A stretch of 56,185 bases of DNA from Pedobacter sp. GTDB taxonomy: Bacteria; Bacteroidota; Bacteroidia; Sphingobacteriales; Sphingobacteriaceae. Shown piece after piece: positions 17,227-27,172 of the stretch. The stretch's first letter is position 1. Every line of letters starts with the position of its first letter. The notes beneath the pieces were generated by a model. That model worked only from the letters and a program-made list of their open reading frames with translations, did no database searches and was not told the origin of the DNA. A program made the position numbers and the translations under genes. The stretch spans positions 1-56,185 of the forward strand of contig JANXVH010000036.1 in NCBI GenBank assembly GCA_025351765.1. The letters run 5' to 3'.

Positions 17227-18195
17227 ATGAACAACCAAGGAGTTTCTGTGATCGTTTGTACTTATAATGGTGCGGAAAGACTGACTGAAACCATTGGCCA
17301 TCTAGCAAAACAGATGGTTCCAAACCAAATTTCTTGGGAAGTAATTCTCGCAGACAATGCTTCAACCGATAATTCCATTGAAATCGCTAAAGCGGAATGG
17401 GAAAAACATAAACAATTTCCTTTCCTGACGGTAACAGAACATAGGCCTGGAAAATTATTTGCTTTACAGCAGGCCATTAGCGATGCTAATTATGAATATA
17501 TCATTATTTGCGATGATGATAACTGGCTGGCCAATGATTATGTTGCTAAGGTATATCAAACACTATCTTTGAATACAGAAATTGCGGCTTTAGGTGGCTT
17601 CGGTTTACCTGCAATTATGCCAGGAACGTCATTACCTGATTGGTTTACTCAATATCAATATGCCTATGCCGTTGGCCCCCAGGCAAAATCAGCTGGCTTT
17701 TTAAACCCCAGAAAATATTTATGGGGCGCCGGTATGGCAACAAGAAGATCAGTATATCTTAAAATGTATGAAAAAAATCCTTCATTTTTAATCGATGATG
17801 CTTATCTGAACATCTTGTCTTCTGAAGATACAGAATACTGCCTCAGGCTTTCCTTAAAAGGTTACAAACTGTATTATGATGACTCTCTTATTTATCACCA
17901 TTTTCTCTCTGCTGAAAGACTAGAGACCACCTATCAAAAAAAACTACTGCAAGGGTTTATAAATTCTGATGAAATTTTACGAAAATATCATACTGCATTA
18001 CGGGTCAAGTATAAGACTAAAAATAAACCATATATGTTATTTTATCTTCTAATATCATCACTATTAATGCTGATTTTTGCATCCAACAAGTCTAAAAGAA
18101 GCATTGCAAAAGACACCATTTTCTATTTGCTCCCTTTAAAAGATAAAAAAATTGATACTCGGGTTAAAGCGATAAAAGAGTTTTCATCTCTTTAA
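17227..18195 (+). CDS. Glycosyltransferase family 2
   Basis: 322 aa starting at the ATG at 17227 (MNNQGVSVIVCTYNGAERL), which sits one base past the preceding stop; an upstream in-frame ATG would overlap the previous gene by 29 bp. The GT-A domain shows EVILADNASTDNS and the acidic metal site ICDDDNW (about 91-97). SSEDTEYCLRLSLKGYKLYY is the usual ED-containing catalytic region. A hydrophobic stretch near residues 270-290 (YMLFYLLISSLLMLIFA) suggests membrane attachment. It is convergent with the next GT2 gene, and the two coding ends overlap by 12 bp with no terminator. Confidence 0.9.
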   Translation: MNNQGVSVIVCTYNGAERLTETIGHLAKQMVPNQISWEVILADNASTDNSIEIAKAEWEKHKQFPFLTVTEHRPGKLFALQQAISDANYEYIIICDDDNWLANDYVAKVYQTLSLNTEIAALGGFGLPAIMPGTSLPDWFTQYQYAYAVGPQAKSAGFLNPRKYLWGAGMATRRSVYLKMYEKNPSFLIDDAYLNILSSEDTEYCLRLSLKGYKLYYDDSLIYHHFLSAERLETTYQKKLLQGFINSDEILRKYHTALRVKYKTKNKPYMLFYLLISSLLMLIFASNKSKRSIAKDTIFYLLPLKDKKIDTRVKAIKEFSSL

Positions 18196-18924
18196 CTTGT
18201 CTTTAATAGTTCTAAACAACAATCTTAAATAGATATTAAGACCCATATATTTTCCAATCAATTTAAGCTTGTCATTATTAAAAGATATATCTTTTGTCTC
18301 TGCAGAAAAGCCGGACATGTTGTAACTAACAATTTCAATTGGATAGAATTCCTTTTTAAATCTTTTATCTCCCCATAGCCTGATATTAAATGCATAGTCG
18401 GCTAAAACAGGATATTTCAAGCTATAACTGTAAAGGTCAAATGCAGACCTGGGATAAACTATAGATTGATGGTTCATACAATACTTTGCCAATCTATAAT
18501 TGGAAAATTCACCTTGGAGAAGCCCATAGGCATCACTAGACACCTTCTTATAATATGGTTTACTATTCCCGTAATAAACGATTTGAGGATCTTCTAATTT
18601 TGCAAGCAAATCAGCAAAGCCTTTTAACAGGCGGTCGTCGGATCCCAGGAAATAGATCCATTCACCGGAAGCTATTTCTACTCCTTTATTTAGTGCATCA
18701 TAAATGCCCTTATCTTTTTCACTAATCCATTTCAGGCTTAAATGCTCAAATTTCTTTATCTCCTCAATCGTGTTATCTGAACTATCACCATCCACAATAA
18801 TCACTTCTAGATTTTCAATAGCCAACCCAAAAACTGATTGTAAACAAGCCCCAATCTCCAGGCCAGCATTATGCGTTGCAATTATGATAGTTATCAAATA
18901 TCTAATGTTAGTTTCATTTTCCAT
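18184..18924 (-). CDS. Glycosyltransferase family 2
   Basis: 246 aa. I place the start at the ATG at 18924 (MENETNIRYLITIIIATHNA) because GGAGGT stands six bases before it, an unusually good Shine-Dalgarno site for this genome; a start nine codons up is less likely. GT-A features: TIIIATHNAGLEIG, LEVIIVDGDSSDNT, and the WIYFLGSDD acidic motif. The fold is that of WcaA/colanic-acid-type transferases, about 250 aa with no membrane segment. It is divergent from the ABC exporter gene and is part of the glycan cluster. The sugar is unknown. Confidence 0.9.
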   Translation of the reverse strand: MENETNIRYLITIIIATHNAGLEIGACLQSVFGLAIENLEVIIVDGDSSDNTIEEIKKFEHLSLKWISEKDKGIYDALNKGVEIASGEWIYFLGSDDRLLKGFADLLAKLEDPQIVYYGNSKPYYKKVSSDAYGLLQGEFSNYRLAKYCMNHQSIVYPRSAFDLYSYSLKYPVLADYAFNIRLWGDKRFKKEFYPIEIVSYNMSGFSAETKDISFNNDKLKLIGKYMGLNIYLRLLFRTIKDKLKR

Positions 18925-18925
18925 T

Positions 18926-18939
18926 GCCAAACCTCCGTA
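18926..18939 (-). promoter_or_regulatory. Strong Shine-Dalgarno site deciding the GT2 start
   Basis: The minus strand reads ACGGAGGTTTGGCA directly before the ATG at 18924. GGAGGT with a 6-nt spacer is the textbook form, rare here because Bacteroidota ribosomes mostly do not use SD pairing. Confidence 0.55.
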
Positions 18940-18990
18940 GCTGATGTGCAATCAAATCTAATGCTTAACTTAGCATTTTTAATCATTTTA

Positions 18991-20814
18991 ATGAAAACAT
19001 ACTTCAGATTACTTTCATTTGCCAAGCCTATTGAAAAATATGCTATTCCTTATTTCTTAGCAACCATATTTGCCATATTCTTCAACACTTTTCTCTTTGC
19101 CTTACTTGGGCCCTTGTTAACTACATTATTTTCTGATACAACAACAGCCACTTCAGTAATTCTAGAAAAAGCATCTTCCTTTGACTTAGTTGGCCGACTC
19201 AACGACTATATCAATCTTACAATTAGCGAGCAAGGTGAATTATATACTTTACGTATCGTATGTGTCGCAATTGTAATTGCAGTGTTCCTGGCAAATTTCT
19301 TTCGCTATCTTTCGCAACGTTTTATGGAGGATCTAAGAGTCCATACCTTACTAAATCTCCGGAAGTCTGTATTCGACAATGTAATGAATCTACATGTTGG
19401 ATACTTCAATAGTGAAAAAAAGGGCGATATAATTTCAAAAGTCGCTTCTGATGTTCAGGTAGTTCAGGGAACGGTTACAAACACCCTCCAAGTTGTTTTC
19501 AAAGAGCCTGTCCAATTGCTTTTTTATATTGGGGTTCTACTATCTATATCAGTTAAACTTACTTTATTCTCATTATTGGTAATACCTATTTCAGGTTATA
19601 TAATTAGTAAAATCGTTAAAAGGCTTAAACAACAGGCAAAGGAATCGCATGAAAGCTTTGCTAAAATGATCGGTTTTTTAGATGAGGCTCTAGGAGGAAT
19701 AAGAATTATCAAGGCTTTCAATGCTATAGAAAGGATCAAGGCTAAATTTCATAGCGAGAACATAGTATATTCTAATTTGAACAGAAAGATGGCAAGAAGG
19801 CAACAACTTGCCTCACCTGTTTCACAAACATTAGGCGTATTAGTTGTGGTCTTTATAGTATTGTATGGAGGCGCGATGATTCTTGAGGGAAGAGGGGATC
19901 TTACTCCTGCAAAGTTTTTGGTTTATATAGCTACCTTTTCACAAGTGATGCAGCCAATTAAATCACTTACTGATTCATTCAGCAATATACATTCTGGTAT
20001 AGCGGCAGGCGTTAGGGTTTTAGAACTAATAGATACCAAACCAGAACTGATAAATAAAGAAAATGCCATCACATTGCCGGAATTCAATGACAGCATCAGA
20101 TTTGAAAACGTGAACTTCAGCTATGGAGAAAAACAGGTGCTGGACAATGTCAATATTACCTTTAAAAAAGGCCAGACCATTGCATTGGTCGGTCCATCTG
20201 GTGGTGGTAAAAGTACGCTAATGGATCTTATTTCCCGGTTTTATGACCCCAAATCCGGCACCGTGTTTATTGATGATCAGAACTACAAAGATTTGACTGT
20301 AGAAAGCATCCGACATCAGATGGGAACAATTAATCAGGAATCCATTCTGTTCAATGATACCATATTCAATAATATTGCATTTGCAAAGCCTGATGCTTCT
20401 GACGAGGAAGTCATCAATGCGGCGAAGATTGCCAATGCCCACCAGTTCATTCTACAAACGGAACACGGATATGACACCAACATTGGAGATCGCGGCAACC
20501 GGCTATCAGGCGGCCAGAAGCAACGCATCTGCATTGCAAGAGCTGTCTTAGCAAACCCACCAATCATGCTAATGGATGAGGCTACATCTGCCTTAGATAC
20601 AGAGTCTGAAAGGCTTGTTCAAGATGCGTTGAATAACCTTATGAAGAACAGAACTTCAATTGTAATTGCTCACAGATTAAGTACTATACAGCATGCAGAT
20701 ACAATTCTTGTATTACAAGATGGAAAAATAAAAGAGGAGGGTAACCATTCTCAATTATTGTCTCTTAACGGATTATATAAGCGTCTTATAGATATGCAAA
20801 CATTTGATGTTTAA
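18991..20814 (+). CDS. Type I ABC exporter (MsbA/lipid flippase-like)
   Basis: 607 aa from the ATG at 18991 (MKTYFRLLSFAKPIEKYAIPYF); earlier in-frame codons overlap the divergent GT2 gene and look non-coding. A six-helix transmembrane domain (about 1-340) is fused to one nucleotide-binding domain with Walker A GPSGGGKSTL (about 400), the Q-loop region GTINQESILFND, signature RLSGGQKQRI (about 504), Walker B IMLMDEATSALD and the H-loop AHRLSTIQ. Such homodimers export lipids, lipid A or glycolipids. Position inside a glycosyltransferase cluster suggests a lipid-linked glycan or lipid A as cargo. That is inference. Confidence 0.92.
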   Translation: MKTYFRLLSFAKPIEKYAIPYFLATIFAIFFNTFLFALLGPLLTTLFSDTTTATSVILEKASSFDLVGRLNDYINLTISEQGELYTLRIVCVAIVIAVFLANFFRYLSQRFMEDLRVHTLLNLRKSVFDNVMNLHVGYFNSEKKGDIISKVASDVQVVQGTVTNTLQVVFKEPVQLLFYIGVLLSISVKLTLFSLLVIPISGYIISKIVKRLKQQAKESHESFAKMIGFLDEALGGIRIIKAFNAIERIKAKFHSENIVYSNLNRKMARRQQLASPVSQTLGVLVVVFIVLYGGAMILEGRGDLTPAKFLVYIATFSQVMQPIKSLTDSFSNIHSGIAAGVRVLELIDTKPELINKENAITLPEFNDSIRFENVNFSYGEKQVLDNVNITFKKGQTIALVGPSGGGKSTLMDLISRFYDPKSGTVFIDDQNYKDLTVESIRHQMGTINQESILFNDTIFNNIAFAKPDASDEEVINAAKIANAHQFILQTEHGYDTNIGDRGNRLSGGQKQRICIARAVLANPPIMLMDEATSALDTESERLVQDALNNLMKNRTSIVIAHRLSTIQHADTILVLQDGKIKEEGNHSQLLSLNGLYKRLIDMQTFDV

Positions 20815-20857
20815 TCAAGATAAAAAATCCAACTTTCATTCCCGTCCACTAGTTAGG

Positions 20858-22003
20858 TTATTTCTTTAATTCCGTCTCCAATATTTTTGCAAGCGCTTTC
20901 TTGACGCTGCTAACAGAAAAGCCATCTTGAATATAAGCCTTCGCTGCTAAACTATAGCTCAAATAAACTTCATCTTCAAGTCCAACAGCCCGATCTATTG
21001 CATTACCAACACCCTCCAAAGATAAATCGGAAATTTCTATAATAAAGTCTTCGCTTGGAAAGCCACAATTTTTACTAACTATAGGCACCAGTCCGGCAGA
21101 CATCGGTTCGATGGTCCCACCGGGGAAACCATCAACATAACTCGGAGCAATAGAGTAAGTACACCTTTCTACGATAGCTTTAATCTCAATGGAATCCATC
21201 CGCAGGTTTAGATTTAAAAATACATTTGGAGCAGAAGTAAGCAATTCATGGTAGTATTCTTCTATAATGGGATCAACAGAAAAAACTACAATGTAAAAAT
21301 TTATATCCTTTCTTACGCGAGCGATTTCAAGAATTATGAAAAGTCCTTTTGGTACCTGCCCTGTTCCACTCAGGTACAGGAAATTTTTATTCCTATCCTT
21401 TATTTGCTTAGGTCTAAAATTACTAAATTCACCCAGGATATTGTTATTTAATGAATATAGTCTGTTAATATACCTTGATTTGCAATCTTCGTAAACTAGT
21501 CCTCCGGCAAGGATTATTGAGAAGTTAGAATCAAAAAATGCATAATAACTATTTGTAGTTAACCCTTTGCTTTCCTTTGGCAACCAAACTCCAGTCAACT
21601 TAAAAAAATCACGAACACTTTTTAATGCCCAAGCATTATGAAAGTCTTCATGCGCACCTGTTATAAAATGAATCCTAGGTATACTTCGATCCCTGCTGTA
21701 GAAGGACTTTTCATAATTTTTCCCCATGCCAAAGATTACAGAATAGGAATCATAGGCTACAATAGTATTGCTTTGGTAATCCACAACATCAACGTCATAC
21801 CCTAATTCAAAGAATACTTCAGCAATGATATGTGAAGTTAAATGATTTTGATGTGTAAAATTATTTGCATCAATAAATGGATGAGTAATATAACTAATTA
21901 GCACCTTTTTACCGTTGCTAGTGTTATATATGTTGTTTAGAAAGCCGCTATCTGCTCTCTTCTTATTTCTAAATATTTTTAGAATACTTTTCACTAATTT
22001 CAT
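20858..22003 (-). CDS. Glycosyltransferase, GT4-like (GT-B fold)
   Basis: 381 aa. The C-terminal half has the donor-binding signature of group 1 transferases: YLSGTGQVPKGLFIILEI (about 213-230) and SYVDGFPGGTIEPMSAGLVP (about 295-315), where the Glu binds the nucleotide sugar. The N-terminal half (KKVLISYITHPFID, GYDVDVVDYQ) fits the acceptor-binding Rossmann domain. No membrane helix is seen. Sequences of this kind appear in LPS and capsule loci. It is convergent with the ABC exporter gene and is followed on its upstream side by the infB terminator region. Confidence 0.85.
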   Translation of the reverse strand: MKLVKSILKIFRNKKRADSGFLNNIYNTSNGKKVLISYITHPFIDANNFTHQNHLTSHIIAEVFFELGYDVDVVDYQSNTIVAYDSYSVIFGMGKNYEKSFYSRDRSIPRIHFITGAHEDFHNAWALKSVRDFFKLTGVWLPKESKGLTTNSYYAFFDSNFSIILAGGLVYEDCKSRYINRLYSLNNNILGEFSNFRPKQIKDRNKNFLYLSGTGQVPKGLFIILEIARVRKDINFYIVVFSVDPIIEEYYHELLTSAPNVFLNLNLRMDSIEIKAIVERCTYSIAPSYVDGFPGGTIEPMSAGLVPIVSKNCGFPSEDFIIEISDLSLEGVGNAIDRAVGLEDEVYLSYSLAAKAYIQDGFSVSSVKKALAKILETELKK

Positions 22004-22132
22004 TCACAGACTATAATGTATTTAACAAAAACATTTATCATTAATTTTTGAATTATCATAGTTGGTCAAATAGCTCATCTTTTAAATTCAGTCCTTATCT
22101 CTAGTTTAGAACTAGATTTCCTTTTAATAAAA

Positions 22133-22165
22133 AAAGGCTGTCTCAAAATATATCAGACAGCCTTT
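22133..22165 (-). terminator. Intrinsic terminator of the rimP-nusA-infB operon
   Basis: An 11-bp perfect stem (AAAGGCTGTCT with its complement) and an 11-nt loop, followed on the minus strand by TTTTTTATTAAAAG. It begins 21 bp past the infB stop. Confidence 0.88.
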
Positions 22166-22185
22166 CAATCAATTTTTTATATTAT

Positions 22186-25100
22186 TTACAATTTTCTCTT
22201 AACCTCTACTTGCTCGTATGCTTCAACGATATCCCCCACTTCAATGTTATTGAAGTTATGAATGTTCAATCCGCACTCGTAGCCTCTTGAAACTTCTTTC
22301 ACATCGTCTTTGTAACGTTTCAATGAAGCAAGTTCACCTGTGTAAACAACAACACCGTCTCTAACTATGCGGATTTTGCTGTTTCTTGTAATGGTTCCAT
22401 CAAGTACCATACATCCGGCAATTGTACCAACCTTAGTGATTTTAAAGGTATCTCTAATCTCAACATTCGCTGTGATCTTCTCTTCAAACTCCGGAGCAAG
22501 CATACCTTCCATTGCCGCTTTGATCTCATTGATTGCATCATAAATGATCGAGTACAAGCGAATATCAATTTGTTCTGCTTCAGCAAGTTTCCTTGCACCA
22601 GGAGAAGGACGAACCTGGAAACCAATAATGATCGCATCAGAAGCTGATGCCAGCAATACATCAGATTCTGAGATCTGACCAACTGCCTTACCAATAATAT
22701 TGATCTGTATCTCTGGTGTAGAAAGTTTCAATAATGAATCAGACAATGCCTCAATTGAACCATCTACATCACCCTTAACAATTAAGTTCAGTTCCTTGAA
22801 GTTACCAATTGCCAAACGACGACCGATCTCATCCAATGTAATATGTTTCTGCGTACGCAGACCCTGCTCACGCATTAATTGTAAACGCTTGTTAGCAATC
22901 TCTCTTGCTTCCACTTCACTTTCTAATGCATTGAACCGATCACCAGCTGTAGGTGCCCCTTGCATACCCAGTACTTGTACCGGAACAGATGGTCCTGCCT
23001 TATCAACCTTTTGTCCGCGTTCATTAAATAGCGCCTTAACACGACCGCTATAACTACCTGCCAAAATAGGATCACCAATTTTAAGCGTACCTGCCTGTAC
23101 AAGAACAGTAGTAACAATACCTCTACCCTTATCTAGCGTAGCCTCAATAACACTACCCGTAGCACGCTTGTTAGGATTAGCTTTTAAGTCTAGCAACTCT
23201 GCCTCAAGCAATACTTTTTCTAAAAGAAGTTCAACATTTAAACCACTCTTACCAGAAATCTCTTGCGACTGGAAGTTACCCCCCCAATCTTCAACCAATA
23301 TATTCATAGTAGACAGTTGCTCTCTAATCTTCTCAGAGTTAGCTCCCGGCTTATCAATCTTAGTAAATGCAAATACCAATGGTACGCCCGCTGCCTGTGC
23401 GTGGTTAATGGCCTCTTTTGTTTGAGGCATCACCGCATCATCTGCAGCAATAACGATAATAGCAATATCTGCAACCTTGGCTCCCCTTGCGCGCATCGCC
23501 GTAAAGGCCTCGTGACCTGGTGTATCCAGGAAGGTTACTTGCTTGCCTGTAGGTGTAGTAACCATATAAGCACCAATGTGCTGAGTAATACCACCGGCCT
23601 CACCCGCTACAACATTTGCCTTACGGATATAATCTAGTAAAGATGTTTTACCATGATCTACGTGACCCATAATGGTTACAACAGGAGCACGCGGCAATAA
23701 ATCGTCATCGGTATCTTCTTCTTCTATAAGAATGTCACTTTCATCATCTGGCTTTACAAATTGTATCTCATAACCAAACTCATCAGCAACAATAGTTAGT
23801 GTCTCAGCATCAAGCCTTTGGTTAATGGAAACGAACATCCCCAAACTCATACAAGTTGCAATAATCTTAGTAACCGGCTCATCCATCATGGTTGCAAGCT
23901 CGTTTGCGGTAACAAACTCTGTTACTTTCAATACTTTAGACTGAAGCTCTTGCTCCATTGCCGCTTCATCCGCAGACAAGGCAACATCATCACGTTTCTG
24001 ACGACGGAGCTTAGCACGCTGAGCGAATTTACCAGATTTACCTGCGCCACTTAAACGTGCAAGTGTTGCTTTAATCTGATCTTGTATTTCCTTTTCTGTA
24101 GGTTCTTCTTTAGGCCCTCCAGATGGAGCTCCAGGCTTGGCATTCCTAAAATTAGGCCTGTTTGCCGTATTATTAGTATTGTTCCTAAAGTCTGGCCTGT
24201 TACCAATTGGCGCAGCAGGTCTTGCAGGACTTGGAGCAGCCTGATTACCCTGCTGATTTGGAGTACTTTGTCCGGTTGTTTGTCCGGAATGTTGTCCAGG
24301 CGTTTTTTTACGTTTACGTTTTCTCTTCGCATCTGCACTATCTGCAGACGAGGCCACAGGTTGAGACTTACGATCCGGCGTTACCGGTAAAGTTATCTTA
24401 CCAATAATGTTTGGCCCGGATAATTTCACAGAACGTGCTTTTATTACCTCATCCTCAGGCTTTTCAACCGGTTTGTCAACTGGTTTTTCAGGTTCAACCG
24501 GAGTAGGGGCAACTACAACAGGAATTACAACAACAGCCGGTTTCTCAACAGGCTTAACTTCCTCTACCGGTTTAACCTCTTCTACTGGCTTAACTTCCAC
24601 AACAGGCTCTGGCTTAATTTCTGCCATAGGTTCTGGTTTCACTTCTTTAACTACCTCAACAGGTACTTCTTGTTGTACAGGAGCAACTGGTTCAGGCACC
24701 GGAACTTCTACCTCTTCCTTTTTAACTGAACGTGATTTAGAGTTCAGATCATCTAAATTAATTTTACCTACTATCTTAACACCTGGCAGAGAACCCTCTT
24801 CTGATTTCACTTCTGGCTCCTTAACCGGTACTGGAGGAACAACAACAACAACAGGTTTAACTGGTGCTTCTTCCTTAACCCTCTCTGACGGAGGTGCATA
24901 AGAAGTAAGGTTTTTAATTAATATACCTTCGCTCTCAAATTCAATATTTTTTCTAGGTGCTTCAGCAACTCTCTCAGTTACCTCAGGCTCATCACGACGA
25001 ATTTTACCAATAACTATCTGATTGGCTTCTTCTTTAACGATCTTATCGCCCTGAAACTCCTTCAGCAACGCATTGTACATATCGCGAGAGAGCTTGGTAG

Positions 25101-25215
25101 TAGGTTTATTCTCCACAGAAAAGCCTTTCTTTCCCAGAAAGTCAACAGCCGTAGCAATCCCTACGTTAAGCTCTTTAACTGCTTTGAATAAAATTATTGG
25201 TTTGTCGTCTGACAT
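22186..25215 (-). CDS. infB: Translation initiation factor IF-2
   Basis: 1009 aa, long for IF-2. IF-2 is the GTPase that brings initiator tRNA to the 30S subunit and promotes subunit joining. Residues 1-60 form an IF2_N-like domain, 100-430 a low-complexity linker rich in Pro, Val, Glu and Lys (with [18 protein letters not shown] near 209-226), then a basic segment KRKRKRKK. The G domain starts at GHVDHGKTS (517-525), followed by DTPGHEAF and FTKID. Domains II-IV follow, with the fMet-tRNA-binding C terminus near [18 protein letters not shown]. It is the third gene after rimP and nusA; the spacer to nusA is 84 bp. Confidence 0.97.
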   Translation of the reverse strand: MSDDKPIILFKAVKELNVGIATAVDFLGKKGFSVENKPTTKLSRDMYNALLKEFQGDKIVKEEANQIVIGKIRRDEPEVTERVAEAPRKNIEFESEGILIKNLTSYAPPSERVKEEAPVKPVVVVVPPVPVKEPEVKSEEGSLPGVKIVGKINLDDLNSKSRSVKKEEVEVPVPEPVAPVQQEVPVEVVKEVKPEPMAEIKPEPVVEVKPVEEVKPVEEVKPVEKPAVVVIPVVVAPTPVEPEKPVDKPVEKPEDEVIKARSVKLSGPNIIGKITLPVTPDRKSQPVASSADSADAKRKRKRKKTPGQHSGQTTGQSTPNQQGNQAAPSPARPAAPIGNRPDFRNNTNNTANRPNFRNAKPGAPSGGPKEEPTEKEIQDQIKATLARLSGAGKSGKFAQRAKLRRQKRDDVALSADEAAMEQELQSKVLKVTEFVTANELATMMDEPVTKIIATCMSLGMFVSINQRLDAETLTIVADEFGYEIQFVKPDDESDILIEEEDTDDDLLPRAPVVTIMGHVDHGKTSLLDYIRKANVVAGEAGGITQHIGAYMVTTPTGKQVTFLDTPGHEAFTAMRARGAKVADIAIIVIAADDAVMPQTKEAINHAQAAGVPLVFAFTKIDKPGANSEKIREQLSTMNILVEDWGGNFQSQEISGKSGLNVELLLEKVLLEAELLDLKANPNKRATGSVIEATLDKGRGIVTTVLVQAGTLKIGDPILAGSYSGRVKALFNERGQKVDKAGPSVPVQVLGMQGAPTAGDRFNALESEVEAREIANKRLQLMREQGLRTQKHITLDEIGRRLAIGNFKELNLIVKGDVDGSIEALSDSLLKLSTPEIQINIIGKAVGQISESDVLLASASDAIIIGFQVRPSPGARKLAEAEQIDIRLYSIIYDAINEIKAAMEGMLAPEFEEKITANVEIRDTFKITKVGTIAGCMVLDGTITRNSKIRIVRDGVVVYTGELASLKRYKDDVKEVSRGYECGLNIHNFNNIEVGDIVEAYEQVEVKRKL

Positions 25216-25299
25216 TGATTATTCTATTTTTTCTTTAATTCTTATACAAAAGTAACGTTTATTCTTGTTTATTTCATGTTTAAACAGCCAGTTTTTGTA

Positions 25300-26535
25300 T
25301 TATTCAAACTCTGATTTTAAAATACTTATTACTTCTTTTATTGTTTCTTCTTCAAGATCGGTACGTTTTACCAGTTCATCAATTGAAAGAGATAACACAC
25401 TCTTAGCAGTATCACAACCGATAGCTTTAAGCTCATCGATGATCCAGCTGTCAATTTCATCTGAGAATTCTTCGATATCCACATCCTCATCTTCTTCCCC
25501 AGCTTCACGGTAAACATCAATTTCGTAACCCGTCAATTTGCCTGCCAGTTTAATGTTATGACCACCACGGCCAATAGCAAGTGATACCTGATCTGGCTTT
25601 AAATAAACAGCAGCATGTTTGGTTTCGTCATCCAGTTTGATCGAAGTGATCTTTGCCGGACTTAAAGCCCTTGTTATATACAATGAAACGTTTTGTGTAA
25701 AATTGATTACATCAATATTCTCATTTTTAAGTTCTCTAACGATACCATGTATACGTGAACCTTTCATACCCACACAAGCCCCAACCGGGTCAATCCTGTC
25801 GTCATAAGACTCAACAGCCACTTTAGCTCTTTCACCTGGTTCACGAACAATTTTTTTAATGGTAATCAAACCGTCAAAAATTTCAGGAACCTCAATTTCA
25901 AACAAACGTTGTAAGAATTCAGGCGCAATCCTTGATATGATGATCTTAGGGGTACTATTAACCATATCAACTTTAAGAATCACAGCACGAACACCATCTC
26001 CCTTTTTAAAATAATCTGCCGGGATTTGCTCAGATTTAGGCATCAATAATTCGTTGCCTTCATCATCCAAAATAAGTGTTTCTTTTTTCCAAACCTGATA
26101 AACTTCACCGGTCACAATTTCACCTACCCTGTCTTTATATTTCTTAAAGATTTCATCTTTCTCCAGCTCAAGAACTTTAGAAACCAAGGTTTGACGGGCC
26201 GCTAAAATGGCTCTTCTACCAAAACTTTCTAATGTAATCTGCTCAATGTAATCGTCGCCAACTTCCATATCAGCATCAAGCTGCTTTACTTCGGCAAGCT
26301 CAATTTCAAGATCATCGTCTTCAGAGAAACCATCTTCCATGACCTTCCTGGTACGCCAGATTTCCAAATCCCCGTTATCAGGATTCACAATCACATCACA
26401 ATTCTCATCGGTGCCATATTTTTTACGCAGCATGCTACGAAATACTTCTTCCAATACACTAATCACCGTCGGACGGTCGATGTTCTTGAAGTCCTTGAAC
26501 TCCTGAAATGAATCGATTAAATTAATATTACTCAT
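25300..26535 (-). CDS. nusA: Transcription termination/antitermination factor NusA
   Basis: 411 aa. NusA binds RNA polymerase and nascent RNA, controlling pausing, termination and antitermination. Order of domains: N-terminal RNAP-binding domain (about 1-125), S1 domain (about 130-200, GEIVTGEVYQVWKKETLIL), KH1 and KH2 (about 230-345, with ACVGMKGSRIHGIVREL and LAIGRGGHNIKLAGKL). A short acidic patch EEDEDVDIEEF precedes a C-terminal helix-hairpin-helix (about 370-411). The two repeat domains of the long E. coli protein are absent, as usual in this phylum. It starts 2 bp after rimP, so translation is probably coupled. Confidence 0.97.
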   Translation of the reverse strand: MSNINLIDSFQEFKDFKNIDRPTVISVLEEVFRSMLRKKYGTDENCDVIVNPDNGDLEIWRTRKVMEDGFSEDDDLEIELAEVKQLDADMEVGDDYIEQITLESFGRRAILAARQTLVSKVLELEKDEIFKKYKDRVGEIVTGEVYQVWKKETLILDDEGNELLMPKSEQIPADYFKKGDGVRAVILKVDMVNSTPKIIISRIAPEFLQRLFEIEVPEIFDGLITIKKIVREPGERAKVAVESYDDRIDPVGACVGMKGSRIHGIVRELKNENIDVINFTQNVSLYITRALSPAKITSIKLDDETKHAAVYLKPDQVSLAIGRGGHNIKLAGKLTGYEIDVYREAGEEDEDVDIEEFSDEIDSWIIDELKAIGCDTAKSVLSLSIDELVKRTDLEEETIKEVISILKSEFE

Positions 26536-26537
26536 TT

Positions 26538-27002
26538 TTATTTAAATGAAATTAAAACCTTTGTTTCTGTTATATCACTAAAGCTCAAACTGGTTTCTAC
26601 CAACTGAGCTTTCTTACCTTTTTCTTTTACTTTAGCTGCGATAATGATACCTGTATCACTCACTGAAAGCAGTTCTCCTTCTTTCTGTTCGCCACCACTA
26701 AGCTTAACACCAACCTCACGGCCTATATTCTTCTCATACTGCCTTTTTAACCTAAGCGGCTCGCCAACTCCCGGCGAAGAAACTTCAAGATTGTAGGCTT
26801 TTTCAATCGTATTTTCTTCCTCCAAATGAAACCCTACATGCTTGCTTATTGCCGCGCAGTCCTGAATATTAATACCTTCATCGCCATCAACATGTATGAT
26901 AAGCTTGTTATTGGGCAGCATCCTTACCTCAACCAGAAACAGCTCCGGCCTGTCAGAGATTTTCTCTTCAACTAACTCTGTAACTCTCTTTTCTATCTGC
27001 AT
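26538..27002 (-). CDS. rimP: Ribosome maturation factor RimP
   Basis: 154 aa from the ATG at 27002 (MQIEKRVTELVEEKI); a TTG two codons earlier is also in frame but less likely. RimP assists late 30S subunit assembly. Typical motifs: ISKHVGFHLEEEN, YNLEVSSPGVGEPLR and REVGVKLSGGEQKEGELLS. It is the first gene of rimP-nusA-infB, a widely conserved order. Upstream lies a hairpin with a U-rich tail only about 23 nt before the start, described separately, which may give attenuation control of the operon. Confidence 0.95.
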   Translation of the reverse strand: MQIEKRVTELVEEKISDRPELFLVEVRMLPNNKLIIHVDGDEGINIQDCAAISKHVGFHLEEENTIEKAYNLEVSSPGVGEPLRLKRQYEKNIGREVGVKLSGGEQKEGELLSVSDTGIIIAAKVKEKGKKAQLVETSLSFSDITETKVLISFK

Positions 27003-27024
27003 AACCAATTGTAAAATAACAGAA

Positions 27025-27048
27025 AAGAGGGGACATCTGCCCCCTCTT
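27025..27048 (-). promoter_or_regulatory. Leader hairpin with U-rich tail before rimP (possible attenuator)
   Basis: The minus strand forms an 8-bp stem (AAGAGGGG against CCCCTCTT) with an 8-nt loop, followed by TTCTGTTATTTTAC and then the rimP start. There is no room for a promoter after it. The putative -7 box is upstream at 27065-27072, so the hairpin would be inside the rimP leader, or would end transcription from the DUF6266 gene. Confidence 0.55.
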
Positions 27049-27064
27049 ACCCACTATTATCGTG

Positions 27065-27072
27065 CAAATATA
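27065..27072 (-). promoter_or_regulatory. Putative -7 box of the rimP-nusA-infB operon
   Basis: The minus strand reads TATATTTG, a match to TAnnTTTG. A start near 27058 would give a leader of about 55 nt that contains the hairpin at 27025-27048. A -33 TTG is not evident. Confidence 0.45.
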
Positions 27073-27172
27073 ATAAAAAATTTGTAATTTAAAAATGAAA
27101 ATTCAGGACAGTTAGCCAGCAGTGCAGAAATGCCACCAAGGCAGATCAACAGTTACCTAAAGGCCATTTCAA

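Noticed and set aside
13856..22003. Mobile island for the glycan cluster
   Set aside because: No integrase, transposase, tRNA end or flanking direct repeats are visible, and meaB is interleaved. Variation in such clusters is likely, but transfer is not shown here.
24555..24625. Short tandem repeat in infB as a phase-variable tract
   Set aside because: The repeat unit is a multiple of three (KPVEEV), so changes in number keep the frame; it is ordinary linker expansion.
24407..24901. 164-codon plus-strand frame rich in Gly, Thr and Ser opposite infB
   Set aside because: It is the reverse of the Pro/Val/Glu-rich linker of IF-2. The repetitive composition keeps the frame open without coding meaning.
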